A stretch of 64,000 bases of DNA from Molossus alvarezi (GCA_037176705.1 CM073885.1:218872290-218936289), one strand, 5' to 3'. Positions 25,391 to 37,545 are shown, counted from the first letter of the stretch. Notes: generated by a model not told the origin, from the sequence alone. A program made the numbers and translations.

Positions 25391-25531
25391 CTGTACATCG
25401 GCCTTCCTGGTTGAAGTACCCATCTGCACACTGGGAGAGGCACTGCCCGTCCATCAGCACATGGGAAGGCCAACAGGCTGTGCAGTTATGCGGGCTCTTC
25501 CCTGCGCACCCGAAACAAGATTGGTGGCAAG
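25391..25531 (-). CDS. FRAS1: FRAS1 coding exon E: furin-like repeat (about FU7)
   Basis: This 141 nt exon encodes one FU repeat, with a peptide beginning CHQSCFGCAGKSPHNCTACW and ending near GYFNQEGRC. Eight cysteines are present in the standard spacing, and N-C-T near the fourth cysteine is a possible N-glycosylation sequon. The acceptor is ttatctccccag and the donor is ACAG followed by gtgagt, which is close to consensus. Both ends are phase 1. Its final G joins AA of exon F to give glutamate. It lies only 2.2 kb from exon F, so these two form a small cluster between the two largest introns of the window. Confidence 0.94.
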
Positions 25532-26109
25532 CTGGGGAGATAAAGCAGAAGAGACAATCAGGACAGTCACCATATGACAACAGTGGAAGAGCTCAGTCTC
25601 TCCTGATATCATTCCTGGATGGAAACACATTCTGCACATTCATTTCATCTTCCCAAGGACATAGTTCACGTACTTCTTTCTAAAGGCCATGTCCTGCAAA
25701 GCAAGCATCTGTGGAACTCGGACTAAGTAAGGCACAAATACCACAAAACAGAAACAACCATTTGCAGAGTCATCCATTTCTTCCTTCCCAAGTTCCCATA
25801 CTCAGAGAAATAAAGAACAGGAAGACATAGAACAGGTCTTCTTCCCCCAGGATAGCTCCTCCACCGTCACTAGACAACAGGCTGCGTATCAGGCTGCTCA
25901 AACTAAAGGGACAGGTGACGGAAGCCTCCCTTGAGGACTGCACAAAGGTTAGTGTGGTGCCTGCTCTCCGAGGGAGACCGGACACACACAGCTGAGAAGA
26001 ACTGGCCAATATTTAGCGCTGCTGAAACTAACCGCTTCAACAGACTCACGGGCAAGTAACTGGAATCAAGTGAACAGGAGACAGTGTGTAGCACAGAGAA
26101 TAGGAGCAT

Positions 26110-26290
26110 CACAGAGCCATTCTGTGACCTTGACTAAGCTGTGTAATTTCTCAAGGCTCCTACTTCCTCATGTATAAAATGAGAAAATGAGCTATACATA
26201 CTGCATAGGATGCTGTGGACACTAATTGGGTTGATACGTGTGACATTCTCATGAGGGTTTAATAAATCTTAGCTATAATTATTAACATTA
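26110..26290 (+). repeat. MIR SINE relic
   Basis: Sense MIR wording: 'tctgtgaccttgactaagct', 'cctcatgtataaaatgaga' and 'tttaataaatcttagctat'. Confidence 0.7.
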
Positions 26291-26457
26291 AATGCTCTGT
26301 TACAAGCCCTCATAGGTGTAGAAAGAAATGTGGAAAGCAAAGAGAAAGAATATCTCTCTGCTTGACTACATCAGACCTTTAAGGATAAAAGGAGTATTTG
26401 CATCATTTCCCAAGTGCGGCCAGTGTGTTAATGATGCTTTTTTATTTTTTGTAATTC

Positions 26458-26668
26458 TTTTTTTTGTGGTTGTTCAGATAGAGTGGGAGGAAGAGAGAGA
26501 GAGAGAAACATTGATGTGAAAGGGACACATCGAGTGGTTGCCACCCGCATGACCCAACCAGGGCCAGGGACAAACGCACCTGAGATACACGCCCTTAACG
26601 GGAACCAAACCCGGGTCTCTCTGAATCGCAGGCCAACACTCTAACCGCTGAGCCAAACCAGCCAGGGC
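26458..26668 (-). mobile_element. Ves-type SINE
   Basis: A minus-strand copy with head 'gccctggctggtttggctca' and the B-box region 'gggtttggttcccgttaag'. The A tail is facing left. The usual 'cctcgggtgagga' tail block is missing, so the 3' end is shortened. Confidence 0.88.
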
Positions 26669-26699
26669 TATTTTCTGTATTTCTGATGCTTTGACGTCA

Positions 26700-27210
26700 G
26701 GGGCCCTGGTGATCCTGGAGTGACTGCCCCTCTTAGGGCTAGCCAGTCTCTAGCAATGGTAAGTGACTAACCGGTGAATATGCCTTTTGTTTGCCTACTA
26801 ATCAATCCAAAGTCCATACACCCATCACCTCCTCGACTGGGTTTCACACTCAGAACCACTACCTTCCTGTCCCAATCTCTCCAATGCCAGGTACCAGACA
26901 ACTAGAAACAGTCCCTACACCCTAGAGCCCACGGGAATTATTCAGACTAACCAACCATAGCCTTTTGACCCTGCCTCGCTTGTTCTTTCCCAGTGAAATC
27001 AAAACACAAGTTCTTGCCTACATTTCTCCCTCACCCCCTCTTCCTCCTGACCAGCTCTGGTGCTTCCCCTGTGGCCCCTTCATGGAGTGGTGTCCCCTCT
27101 CTTCTTGGGAACTGTGACTAACAAATTACATTGTCAACAGAAATCGTCCGCTCATCTGTTAGCCTTACCATACCTGGATGATAATAAAACTTTCATCTTG
27201 AAACAGCCTG
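26700..27210 (+). mobile_element. Possible solo LTR of an endogenous retrovirus
   Basis: This is a pyrimidine-rich block about 500 bp long with 'cccctcttagggctagccag' near the left end and a polyadenylation-like 'aataaaactttcatcttgaa' at the right end, the layout of a class I-type LTR. No gag, pol or env sequence is attached and no target duplication is seen. An unclassified interspersed repeat is the alternative. Confidence 0.35.
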
Positions 27211-27984
27211 ATATTCACCTCTAATCATTCATTCATTCGTTATTATCTGTCAAGAAAGTCAAGCTTCTGGCATGTAGATGACCCCATGCATTTCAGAGCA
27301 CGTTCTTTCCAATGGACAAAACCCACCCACTCAGTGACTCCTCTGTCCCCTCTTTGCCTCCTCTGCCACCTCTATCAAATACCCAGAAGACTTACAGATC
27401 ACTAGCTTGAAGACCCGCGTGTGATTTTACACCATTGTGGTCTACATTTCTACCAACCCCAACAAAACCATCACCTACAATCTTGGACATACATGGGGCT
27501 GAAATAAGCCAGGCTGCCCTGGTCCAGCAGTCCTGGCTGTTACAGTATTAAACTATTGTTATAGGGCTGATATGTAACTGCTGCCCTCAGCCTTCTAGCA
27601 GTCCCTTGCAGCCCTGTCCCAGGCTAGCACCCTGACTCATCCATAACCCAGCACCTAAAAGGTTAACACCTATATCGGGAGGGCTCAGGACCCTGCTCCT
27701 GCCCCCAAGGCCAGTGCCATTCCGACCAGGCAGTGTGCCCTTGCCTTCCACTTGATAAGTACTTTAATTATTGCCCCTAAATATGCTGTGGCTCTTTATA
27801 TCTGTTCAGCAGTATTCATTACTATATGAAAAACAGAGCTAGAATCTCAATTTAAAATAATTAATAGTCTTTCTAGCAGGTCTTGTTAATAGCTCTATTA
27901 GCACATATCACAGTTAGAAAATTTTTTCCCAAGTATTTTCAGAATCACTGTAAAAATATTTTGTCTTTAAAATACAAACAGGTA

Positions 27985-28175
27985 GCCCTGGCTGGGTGGT
28001 TCAGTTGGTTGAGCATCATCCCGTACACCAAAAGGTTGTGGGTTCGATCCCTAGTCGAGGCGCATACAGAAGGCAACGGATCGATGTTTTTTTTCTCATA
28101 TCGATCTCTCCCTTCCTCTCTAAAATCAATACACATATCCTCGGGTGAGGATTTAAAAAAAGAAAAAGAAAACAA
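27985..28175 (+). mobile_element. Short-form Ves SINE with target-site duplication
   Basis: Head 'gccctggctgggtggttcag', B box 'gtgggttcgatccct' and A-rich tail are present. The direct repeat acaaacaggta occurs just before the head and again after the tail. Confidence 0.92.
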
Positions 28176-28199
28176 ACAGGTAAACTGACATTTAAGCAA

Positions 28200-29050
28200 A
28201 TATTATAAAAGGGTGCATATTAGCCCATTAAGACATGTTTAACACAAAATTAAACAGCACGCAGGGGAGAGTCAGGTGCAACATTTCAGTAACAGCTAAA
28301 CTGTATCGTCGACACCAAGCTCTCCGGGATGATCCGGAGGAAGCAATTAGAAGCAATACAATGTTTTCTATTTAAACACATCTTTGATGATACCAACGTG
28401 TTTGTATTAGACTGTACAAGAGTGCTAAGATCCCGAGTTCTTCCTGTTATAGCCCCCTAATAATTGGAAATCAAAGCATGTCACTGTGGAATAGAAAACC
28501 AGGGAAATATGAATCAATGCATTATGAGCACACAACGTATTTTATTTCACTCTATTTGGTCACAAATCAATGTGATATAACCTGGCTCAAAGTGAACAAA
28601 GATATTATTGAATTGTACAAGGAAAGCAAAGAGGAGCGAAGGAGTTGAAAGGCTGATGGACCAAGAATTCCAGGAGAAAGTCCCTTTGCCACTAACTGGG
28701 TTTTGGAAATATGCCCCAACGAACATCACCATGGCAGACTTCAGAACTGCCTTCACGGGAAATGTTCAAGAACCAAGCAGATACCGAGCTAGCTAAGCTG
28801 CAATGTGGCACAGAGGGGAACGGTGACCATCTCTCCAAGTGCCTTTTCCCTCGTGCCCTGTTGCTGTAAGTGTCGGCATGTGCATGTGCATTTCAAAGCA
28901 ATCGCATAAAACTTCAGATCTCTGCCAGCTGTGGGAATGTCTGCGCCATCTCAGTGACTTCATGAGGCTCGATCATTCCATGGAAGCTGAGTTCATAGCC
29001 AGAGCTCTGGTTTGAAGCCTAAGATCCTTCAAGGAAGAGTAATTTCATTA
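28200..29050. promoter_or_regulatory. Candidate conserved non-coding element (repeat-free)
   Basis: No transposon is recognised. It contains AT-rich homeobox/SOX-like words (taataattgg, aacaaagatattattga, tatttggtcacaaatcaatg) and a long stretch without microsatellite decay. It is a candidate intronic enhancer on composition alone. Confidence 0.25.
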
Positions 29051-29314
29051 CAAGGTGTGTATGTAAAAGATTTGAAAGAAGTTCTGTGAATAATTTCTCC
29101 ACATTGTACTACATTTTCTGAGAGCGGTTTTCCAGTTGACAGCTAAATACATATCTGAAGAAGCAGAACTGAGCTGCGGAAGCACTAAACGTGTCCTTAG
29201 GTGGTTGTAAAGGCCAGTCGACCTGACTCCAATAAAAAATTTACCCAAAACACTGATAATTAAGACATTATCGATTTTTGTCCATTCTGTTTTCTATTTA
29301 AATTTCAGATAGCA

Positions 29315-29660
29315 AACACTACTTTTTCTTTTTCTTTTTTAATTTATCTCTATTGTTGAAAGTATTATAGGTGTCCCTCCTTTTCCCCCCACTGACAGCC
29401 CCTCCCTGCTCCTGCCCCACACCCCAATCCCTGCCTTCATCAAATTGTTGTCTGTGTCCATTGGTTATGCATATATAAATGTAAGTTGTTTGGTTTATCT
29501 CCTCCCCAACCCCCTCCAATTTCCCTTCCCTCTGAGGTTTGTTAGTCTGTTCCCTACTTCCATGTCTCTGGATCTTTTTTGTTTGTCAGCTTATTTTGTT
29601 CATTATATTCCACAAATAAGTGAGATCATGTGGTACTTGTCTTTCTGTGACTGGCACTAC
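29315..29660 (-). repeat. LINE-1 3'-region fragment
   Basis: The plus strand reads as the complement of the mammalian L1 3' region: 'ccaatccctgccttcatcaa', 'gtttgttagtctgttccct' and 'ttccacaaataagtgagatc'. It is truncated and non-coding. Confidence 0.75.
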
Positions 29661-30149
29661 TAATTATATTTTTCCTTTTAATAATATAAGGAGTAGTCCA
29701 GCATCCTTAGTTTTATATCATATACAATTTCCTGGCTTTCCATGTCAAAACAATTTTTGAGGTAGTCTTCCCCCAAATGACAGTGTAAATATGAAAATCC
29801 ACGGATACACAGCAGGAGAACTGTCATAAGAAATGGAAACTGAAATGCATGAAGTCAAATAAAATCTATCTCCCCCTTTTCCTCACCCTCCTTTTCCTCA
29901 TTCTCTCTCTTTTACTTTTCTTATGAACACGATTTCACCGAGATATATTGGGAATGCTTTAAGAGTAAAAAAAATCTCATCTTTTCCATAGACATATCGG
30001 CCGCAAACCATTTTACTTCTCCTGTCTCTTTGATCATTTCTTCTTAGCCTTTCTCTATTTACATCATGAATGTTAGAGCTTCCCAGAATTGCACCCTCTG
30101 CCCTTTTTCTTCTCACTCTTGGGCAAACTTATCCATACCTTTGATGATG

Positions 30150-31190
30150 ACCTACAACCTGGCGAGTCTGAAATTTATGTGTTCGGCTCTGACTTTTACC
30201 CTGAACTCCAACCACATACATCCACCTGCCTACGGGATATTTACACATGGTGTTTCATCAGTACCTCATACTCCAAATTTCTAAAATATTCACCATGACC
30301 ACTTCCAAGCTCAGTCCATATCTACTTAGTGTAAATTATGACATCACATTCCTTCTGTCCAAAACCGTACTTATCGGCACCCCTAACCCCACACCCTCTC
30401 CCTCACTTGGTCTTTTCTCCTGTATTCCTTGTCTTGCTTGGTGGCCCCACCATTCCCCAGGGCTCTCGTGCTGAAAACCTTAGACTTCTACTTTCCCATC
30501 ACCACAATGCATCCAAGATATATTGATTTTTCCTTAAATCCGTCACATCTGTCTCAACTTAACCATGCCCTTGGCCCCTCACTCATGACATGGATTAGTT
30601 CAAAAGCTTCCTAATGAGCCCCCCTCTGTTTCTCCCCCTTTACTTGCCATATAGCCATCAGCTAGACCTTTATAAATGCTAACTGACTAAATGATTCCCC
30701 TACCTCAGATCTTTCCATGGTTCTTCAATGCCAGCAGTGTCAACTCCAAGCTCCTTAGCCCAGCACTTCATGACATGACTCACTCCATGCCTCCAGTAGC
30801 AGTCCCCACAATGCACCGCTTTGGCCTTCACACTGTAGGATACCAAACACACTGCACTTCTCCGAACACTCCATGCCTTTGCACCTGCTGTTTTCTCGGC
30901 CCAGAATGACCTTTCCCTCCTTCTTCCCTGGTGAACCCCCACTGATCCTTTGACAGCCTGCTGATGTCAAGTTTTCCCTCTGCAAATCTTTCCCCATACA
31001 CTGCCCCCCAGATAGAGTCCACCTCCTTTGGGCTCTTTCGTACCTTCCTATTGCCATTCCAGCATGCGGCATGTTCTTTGAATTACTTGTTCAGATGTCA
31101 GGCTCCCCTACTTGATCATGCTCCCTTAAGGCATGGTCTGTATCCTTTTCATCTTTCAATCCCTAAAGCCTAGCACACCCATGCTATAAA
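30150..31190 (+). repeat. L2 LINE fragment (long)
   Basis: About 1 kb of sense L2 can be followed: 'ctgaactccaaccacataca', 'aatgcatccaagatatattg', 'cctccttctt ccctggtgaa'-type and 'tccttttcatctttcaatcc'. It includes the degraded 3' end of the L2 reverse-transcriptase frame and the 3' UTR. It is full of stops. Confidence 0.75.
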
Positions 31191-32559
31191 AAGCAAGAAG
31201 GAGAGAGTGAGGAGGATTGAACACGACCAGAAGGCATGCATTTGTATAGCTATGTCAGTACTCTGGGGACTACATTAAAGAGTACTGCTTAATATAGACG
31301 CCACATCTTTTATTCAGTTAATTCAAGGGAACCCCGACTTCATAAATAGTAACATACTCTTAAGCTGAACAGGCAGACTCCTGCCCATTTATTTCTTTAA
31401 TTAAAACTCTTTGCCTTAAGGCCTTTGGTGAATCTTAGCAACAACTAAATAGATCAAAATACTCCCAGTATACTTTATTTTTCCCCAATCTCCTGAAGCA
31501 AGTTAATTAATTAACTGCGTTCCCATCCCAGATGGTGACCTGACAGGCTCCTGAACTCACTTCTCCCACACACATGGGACAATTCCCTCTGAAAGAACCC
31601 AGAAACTAGCTGAGCAACTCCCACACAGTAGGTTAAGGAGAAAAAAACCCCTTATTGACATGAGTAGGAAAGGCTGAGGCACTGTTGCCATATGACCTAC
31701 CCCCGAACAGCAACACACAACCCCAGGGAACTCCCAACTCCCAGCTTCTCCCGAGGAGTGAAGGGTTTGGATCCAACATATAGTGCCCCACCATTAGGAT
31801 TTCCACCTGAGGGATGGTCCCACAAACTGCCTGCTGACAGCCAGAGGGGGCGTGAGATCCCTCAGACTCTAGCAAACAAGGAAGCAGTTCTTAAGGACTT
31901 GCAAAACTTGTGGAGGTTGTTCCCCCAGGGCTCAGAAGTGCCCGCCTCCCAGACTTTCCCAGAAAGAGACATATTTGCATATCTTAACAGCTGCAGCCTG
32001 AAGGTCGGACTTCTAATTGAACAAGACTGTCTGTGATCCTCCTCGGAGACCTGGAAGGCTGGCGGACACTATATTCACCGACTTCTCCCTCTGCCTGCTC
32101 CAGGTCACTGGTGTCTCCCCAGAGCTTGTGCACATGTCTGATGCCTGACTCTTGCAGCTGCCCCCCAAAGGACACATCCCTTCGCCTGGCTCTGGTGGCC
32201 ATCAGGGCCTGAGTGCTTGGGTTCAACAGGACTAGCAAACTGGCTATTCCCCCTGGGCTCAGAGGGAGCGAATGTAAACACCCATCTCTCAGTTTCCCCA
32301 CAAAGAAGTATTCTTAAATACTTTAAAAGATGCTGTCTGAATCAGCCTACATCTAGGTGCTGCCCAAGATCCTCCCCTTTGGGACACTGACTGGTCTTGG
32401 CACACCCTCAACTACTGGGATCCACTAAGAACAAAGACAGTAGCTTGGACAATCACAAAGGTTTGAGTGACAACCAAGAGCTATGGCAGCTGAAGGATAA
32501 GGTTTAGAGAACAGACTGGTGATTGGGTTTGGGGGGCAGGGAGGCAGGGAAAATCAGTG

Positions 32560-32865
32560 AAGGTGGTCAGAAGGTACAAACTTCCAATTATAACATAAAT
32601 AAGTCCAGCAGGTGTAATGTATAGCACGGTAGCTAAAGTTAACAATACCATATTGGATATCTACAAGTTGCTAAGAGAATAAATCTTAGAAATTCTCATC
32701 ACACATCAAAAAAATGTGTAACAATGTGTGATGATGAATGTTAATTAGACTTCTTGTGGTGATCATGTCCCAATACATACATATATCAAATCGTTATGGT
32801 GTACACCTTAAACTAATACAATGTTATATGTCAATTATATCTCAATAAAGTTGAAAAAAAGATGT
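32560..32865 (+). repeat. LINE-1 3' UTR relic
   Basis: It carries the highly typical terminal block 'tggtgtacaccttaaactaa', 'atgttatatgtcaattatat' and 'ctcaataaagttgaaaaaa', ending in an A tail. Confidence 0.8.
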
Positions 32866-33059
32866 TTAAGTTGTTATAAAGCCTGTAATAATTTTGAGCA
32901 ATTCTGCTCCATGCAGTAAGATCTAACCTAAGAAGGCAGAACTATCTTCAGGACTGAAAAAGGAGGTTTAGAAAAATGTAGTGGCTAAAATTTCCCTGAT
33001 GTATATATACCTGACCACAGTGCCATGATTATTTGAAGTATAATGAAAAGGCTGCTGAC

Positions 33060-33455
33060 GTAGGGGATGGTGACCACTGGGATATTTATTACCTCCGCGT
33101 TCTTACTGAAAGCAGTTTCTGCCGACATAATACATTAGAAAATATGTAAGTAAGATTCATTATTGTAGTACAGAGTTCATTTTAAAAATAAAGCTTGCAA
33201 TTTCCTCAAAATCATATCATTTTAAACCTCTTGCTGAACTGTGTGGGAATTGAAAGAATCCATCATTAATTTGCCACAGAATCGAGGCAATTACGTAGCT
33301 AAACTAATCATCCCGATCGTGTTCATATCCCTTCCTGGTCACCACTGCCAAATTGTTGACATGGTGATTGAACTGCATCATTAACTGGGATGGCCTGGCT
33401 TGAAATTAAATTGTAAAGCTCTGGTGTGAAATGAAGAATAAGGCATCTGGGCTTG
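33060..33455. promoter_or_regulatory. Candidate conserved non-coding element
   Basis: Repeat-free sequence with words such as cattaatttgcc, ttacgtag, ctaatcatcccgatcg and gatggcctggcttgaaatta. A CpG-containing GATCG is retained in AT-rich sequence. This is suggestive only. Confidence 0.25.
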
Positions 33456-33583
33456 GAAAAAAAAAAAATATTTCTTAAGCAACTATGTCCTCTATTGGGT
33501 CCCAGGACCTCCCATTGCTAAATTATTCTTTAGTTGGTTCCTTCTAAGCCTCACTTTGTTCATCTATAAAATGAGTCAGTGTA

Positions 33584-33819
33584 GCCCTGGCCAGTTTGGT
33601 TCAGCGGTTAGAGCATCGGCCTGTGGTCCAGAGAGACCCACGTTCGGTTCCCGCTAAGGGCATGTACCTCGGTTGCGGTTTGTCCCCGGCCCTGATTGGT
33701 CATGCGGGTGGCAACCACTCGATGTGTCCCTTTCACGTCGATGTTTCCCTCTCTCTCTCCCTCCCACTCTATCTGAACAAAATATGGGAAAATGTTCTTG
33801 GGTGAGGATTAAAAAAAAA
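33584..33819 (+). mobile_element. Ves-type SINE (long form) with perfect target-site duplication
   Basis: Full-length body from gccctggccagtttggttca to ttgggtgaggatt plus poly-A. A 16 bp duplication aaaatgagtcagtgta flanks it at 33568-33583 and 33820-33835. It is one of the youngest-looking insertions. Confidence 0.96.
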
Positions 33820-33895
33820 AAAATGAGTCAGTGTAAATTCACAGGATCTCCAATAAATGTCTTGGTTGTAAGAAATTTATAAACTGTAAAGTGAT

Positions 33896-33926
33896 ATGTG
33901 TGTGTGTGTGTGTGTGTGTATGTGTG
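33896..33926 (+). repeat. (TG)n microsatellite
   Basis: About 15 TG units with one A interruption. Confidence 0.9.
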
Positions 33927-33974
33927 TAAATAACTGTATGACTCTATGCCAAAAGATTAAAAGAGGTTATCTCA

Positions 33975-34099
33975 GCCCTGGACAGTTTGGCTCAGCAGTT
34001 AGAGTGTCAGTCTGTGGACCAAAAGGTTGCAGGTTTGAGCCCCAGCCCCGGTTGGGGTTATGTGGGAGGTGGTTAATCTATGTGTCGCTATCACATAGA

Positions 34100-34130
<31 letters not shown>

Positions 34131-34203
34131 TCCCCCTTCCCTCCCTCCCTCTCTTCCACTCTAAAAACCAGTGGAAAAATATCCTCGGGTGATTACCAAA
34201 AAA
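33975..34203 (+). mobile_element. Ves-type SINE with target-site duplication
   Basis: Head 'gccctggacagtttggctca', a 'ccccagccccggttggggtt' body, a (tc)n stretch and tail 'atatcctcgggtgattacc'. The repeat aagaggttatctca is present on both sides. Confidence 0.93.
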
Positions 34204-34269
34204 AAGAGGTTATCTCAAGATAGAAGGGTCATAGGTAGGATTTACAGATACAATAAAAAAATACCTAGT

Positions 34270-34508
34270 GCCCTGGCCAGTTTGGCTCAGCGGTTAGAGC
34301 GTCGGCCTGCGGTCCAGAGAGACCAGGTTTCAGTTCCCACTAAGGGCATGTATTGTGGTTGTAGTTTGTCCCCGGCCCTGGTTAGGTCATGTGGGTGCAA
34401 CCACTCCATGTGTCCCTTTCACATCAATGTTTCTCTCTCTCTCTCTCTCCCCCTCCCACTCTATCTGAACAAAAAATGGAAAAATGTCCTCAGGTAAGGA
34501 TAAAAAAA
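34270..34508 (+). mobile_element. Ves-type SINE (long form) with target-site duplication
   Basis: Head 'gccctggccagtttggctca', body 'gtttgtccccggccctggtt', tail 'gtcctcaggtaaggat' plus poly-A. Direct repeat aaaatacctagt on both sides. It lies only 65 bp from the previous SINE. Confidence 0.94.
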
Positions 34509-34623
34509 AATACCTAGTTAAAAATTTGAATTTCAGGCAAACATGGAATAATATTATTTTTAAATATCTCAGGCAATATTTGGGGCATACTTATACTACA
34601 AAACATTTTGTATTTGCTAAATA

Positions 34624-34699
34624 CAGGGTGGGGCAGAGGTAGGTTTACAGTTTTGAATACATGAAACACAATTTATTCTTGTATTATTATTATTATATT
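34624..34699. mobile_element. Half of a mariner-like MITE, cut by a SINE
   Basis: The left end 'cagggtggggcagaggtagg' followed by 'tttacagttttgaatacatg' matches one arm of the palindromic element at 42719. The other arm is absent, and a Ves SINE begins at its internal AT-rich loop. Confidence 0.7.
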
Positions 34700-34790
34700 A
34701 TTTTTAATCCTCACCAGAGGACACTTTTCCATTTTTTGTTCAGGTAGAGTGGGAGGGAGAGAGAGGGAGGGAGAGAGGGAGGGAGGGAGG

Positions 34791-34846
<56 letters not shown>

Positions 34847-35004
34847 TCGACATAAAAGGGACACATCGAGTGGCTGCCTCCCACACAACCCAACCAGGGC
34901 CGGGAAAAACTGCAACCGAGGTACATGCCCTTAGCGGGAACCAAACCCGTGTCTCTCTGGACCGCAGGCCGACACTCAAATCACTGAGCCAAACTGGCCA
35001 GGGC
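34700..35004 (-). mobile_element. Ves-type SINE with expanded (GA)n tract
   Basis: A minus-strand long-form copy with an intact head (ggccagtttggctcagtgat) and the 'ggtttggttcccgctaaggg' block. The pyrimidine segment has expanded to about 93 bp of GGGA/GA units at 34751-34843, making this copy about 60 bp longer than its relatives. Confidence 0.93.
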
Positions 35005-36194
35005 TAATCTGTATTTTTTAAAGTTTCTGTGATATGTATAATGCTGGCAATGAGAAGAAATAAACATGGGCGTTTCTTGGGACTGCTTTAGTGAGCAAGG
35101 AGCACACTGGCGATGAAGTGAGGTGCTTGCCCGGCTTCCATCAGAGGCTCTCCCGAGTCCTGTGGGAGCAGGTCAGAAACGCAGACACGCAGACCCGCCT
35201 GGACCTGCTAAATCTGCATCTGCATCTTACTGTGATTCCCAGGAGACTTCAGTGAGATGCTGCTCTAAGAACTCAAGGGAAAGCTGTCTTCAAAACAGCT
35301 GAGTCCTTTAAGAGAGAGAAAAAATTCTCAGCAAGAGGGGAAGGAGACTCTAAGTCTGAGCCGAGCGATGTGGCCTGAAGCCAGGAACATCTGTGAGATG
35401 GAGGAGAAGCCTCCCGGTGACAGGAGCGCCAGGTCCTCTGTCTTGTCCATCCCTCTGGCTGCGGTGGGCAGGGGACTGCAGTCACTAAATCCCCTGCCCC
35501 AGTCAGACGGATGCCCAGGAGCATGGAGCCCCGCTGGGCCGCAGGGTGCCCCCACCCAGCTCCCAGGGGCAGGGGAGACCGGTGGGGAAGGCAGATGAAA
35601 AAGTAAGGATGGTTTTTGATGTTGTTTGGAGGGCATGGGTTTTTACTGATTGGTAATTTGTGTTGCTTTATTTGGGCAAGAGGGCTGATGGGTGTTTCTT
35701 GGGTTTTGTTGTCTTTTTTTTTTTTTTTTTTACTTGAATCTGTCAATGCTGGTGAACAATCAGTTAAACAGGTGGGATCTACTCTGGATAAAATTATTCA
35801 AATCCTTCTTTTAATGAATCCTAAATGTTCATATTTAATAAATGTGAACAAATTGGGTCAACTACCAAAAGCCTCCAAACTATCTCACAATTAGTAACAG
35901 ACTCCCCTCGGTACCAGCACTTCCAGCCACACTTTGGAAACCTAGAGGCCACGTGAAAAAGAAGCATGATGTCAAAGCCCATCTTCTGAAGAACCTCAGT
36001 TCACTTCGGGGAATGAGCCCAAAAGGCAGGACAAACACACACAGGCGGCTGGCCCTGTCCCGCCACAGCACTTCCGCTTTGGGGACCACCTCAAGTCCCT
36101 CCCTCTTTCTCCCCAAGCCCTGCATGGGCCTCACAGCACGAGTCACTAGCCAGGTGTGTGCTGGGGGTTTTGCTGCTGCTGTTGTTAATCACTT

Positions 36195-36350
36195 ATTTCT
36201 TTATTATCCATTTCGCTCACTAGAATATTAATTCCATGACAGAAGGAATTTCTCATTCATGAGTATACCCCCCGGTGCCAAGACAAGGCCTGGCACCCAG
36301 GGGCACCCAGGAGGCACTCTGTAAACATTTGTGGAGGAAATGAATAAAGA
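36195..36350 (+). repeat. L2 LINE 3'-end relic
   Basis: 'ctagaatattaattccatga', 'caaggcctggcacccagggg' and a 'gtaaacatttgtggaggaaa tgaataaa' end match the sense L2 terminus. Confidence 0.65.
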
Positions 36351-36959
36351 CAGACTATCCTGTAGCTACTAATACACAGTGTTCTCTTGAGTCACTGTTT
36401 ATTAATTTTATATTTTCCATCCTTCAACCACAGATGAGGATTTGAGTCAGATATCTTGAGTACTTCTTTTGCTTCATCTTTCACTAGATAATGCCTGGTT
36501 TTGTCCTGTAGTTCAGGGTAGGAACTTTTACAATAATAACTCTGACACCATTTCAGACTCGAAGTAAATTACTTCTTCCTATGATGCATGCTTCTCGCTT
36601 TCATTAGCTGCAGTAACATTCCGATCACTCCGGGCTGTAGTCTCAGAGACAGGACAGGGGAGAGTTCCAGAAAACAGCTGTTTTTCTTTTCTTTCTGGAA
36701 AAGCACTTGAGGTCAAAGGTGCTGTACAATAACTCTCAATGGAACTCATACGCACAAACTCTAGCCTTTCTCAGTGTTCTGCAAAGAGGGACTGTGTGAG
36801 GGGAGCCCACTGCAATCCTAGCACCCCCGGGCCTGACTCCACAGACAACACTCCGGTGGGATCAAAGATGGAACAGATTGTGGGAAGGCAGAAAGGTGTC
36901 CAGAGATATGGGATGAGTGACAGGAAATATATCAATCAACACACTTGATACTCAGGTAG

Positions 36960-37140
36960 GGTTCGAAACAATTGGCGACTGCACTCAGCTTCCCAATGAA
37001 ATCTTGGGCAACTCAATTAACCTCTTTCTGCCACATTCTCATCACTTATAAATTGAGTACAACAATCTGTCTAGCTGAAATTGCACAGGGATTTGGTAAT
37101 AAATGAGAGTAGACAGCTATACGTGTGATACCTAATAATA
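36960..37140 (+). repeat. MIR SINE relic
   Basis: Sense MIR resemblance: 'aatcttgggcaactcaatta', 'acctctttctgccacattct' and 'acttataaattgagta'. Confidence 0.6.
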
Positions 37141-37330
37141 TTATATTAACTAGCATGAAATCACGGGGCTACAAGGACTCAAGAGGTCAATCTAGTCCTT
37201 TCACCCAGGACCACAATTAAGCCATTCCAGAGGGATTAGATGCTAATCCTCTTTTCAAAATGTGTGTATAAAGAAATTCCCACCTTCCTCTCTCTCTAAT
37301 ATCAATAAAGACATTTTTTTTTTTTTTTAA

Positions 37331-37545
37331 AGCCCAGCCTGTATGGCTCAGCGGTTGAGCACTGACCCACGCACCAAGAGGTCACCGGTTCGATTCCCGG
37401 TCAGGGCACATGCCCAGGTTGTGGGTCAAATCCCCAGTGGGGGGCATGCAGGAGGCAGCCAACTGATGTTCTTTCTCATCGATGTTTCCATCTCTCTCTC
37501 TCCCTCTTCCTTCCTATCTCTCTAATATCAATAAAGAAAAAAAAA
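37331..37545 (+). mobile_element. Ves-type SINE (classic VES subfamily) adjoining an older SINE tail
   Basis: The copy has the 'caccggttcgattcccggtc' and 'gggcacatgcccaggttgtg' body of classic vesper-bat VES, ending in 'ctaatatcaataaag' plus A. Just before its head, at about 37283-37330, lies a second copy of the same SINE 3' end. The direct repeat aaagaaattccca occurs before that stray tail and after the full copy, so both parts sit inside one duplication. Confidence 0.88.

Noticed and set aside
33584..33655. tRNA-like heads of the SINEs as possible tRNA genes.
   Set aside because: They keep A/B-box-like words but cannot form a proper cloverleaf with an intact acceptor stem, and they are fused to SINE bodies and A tails.
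34751..34843. The regular purine repeats as a CRISPR-like or satellite array.
   Set aside because: There are no spacers. It is the pyrimidine tract of a SINE expanded as a microsatellite in a mammalian genome.
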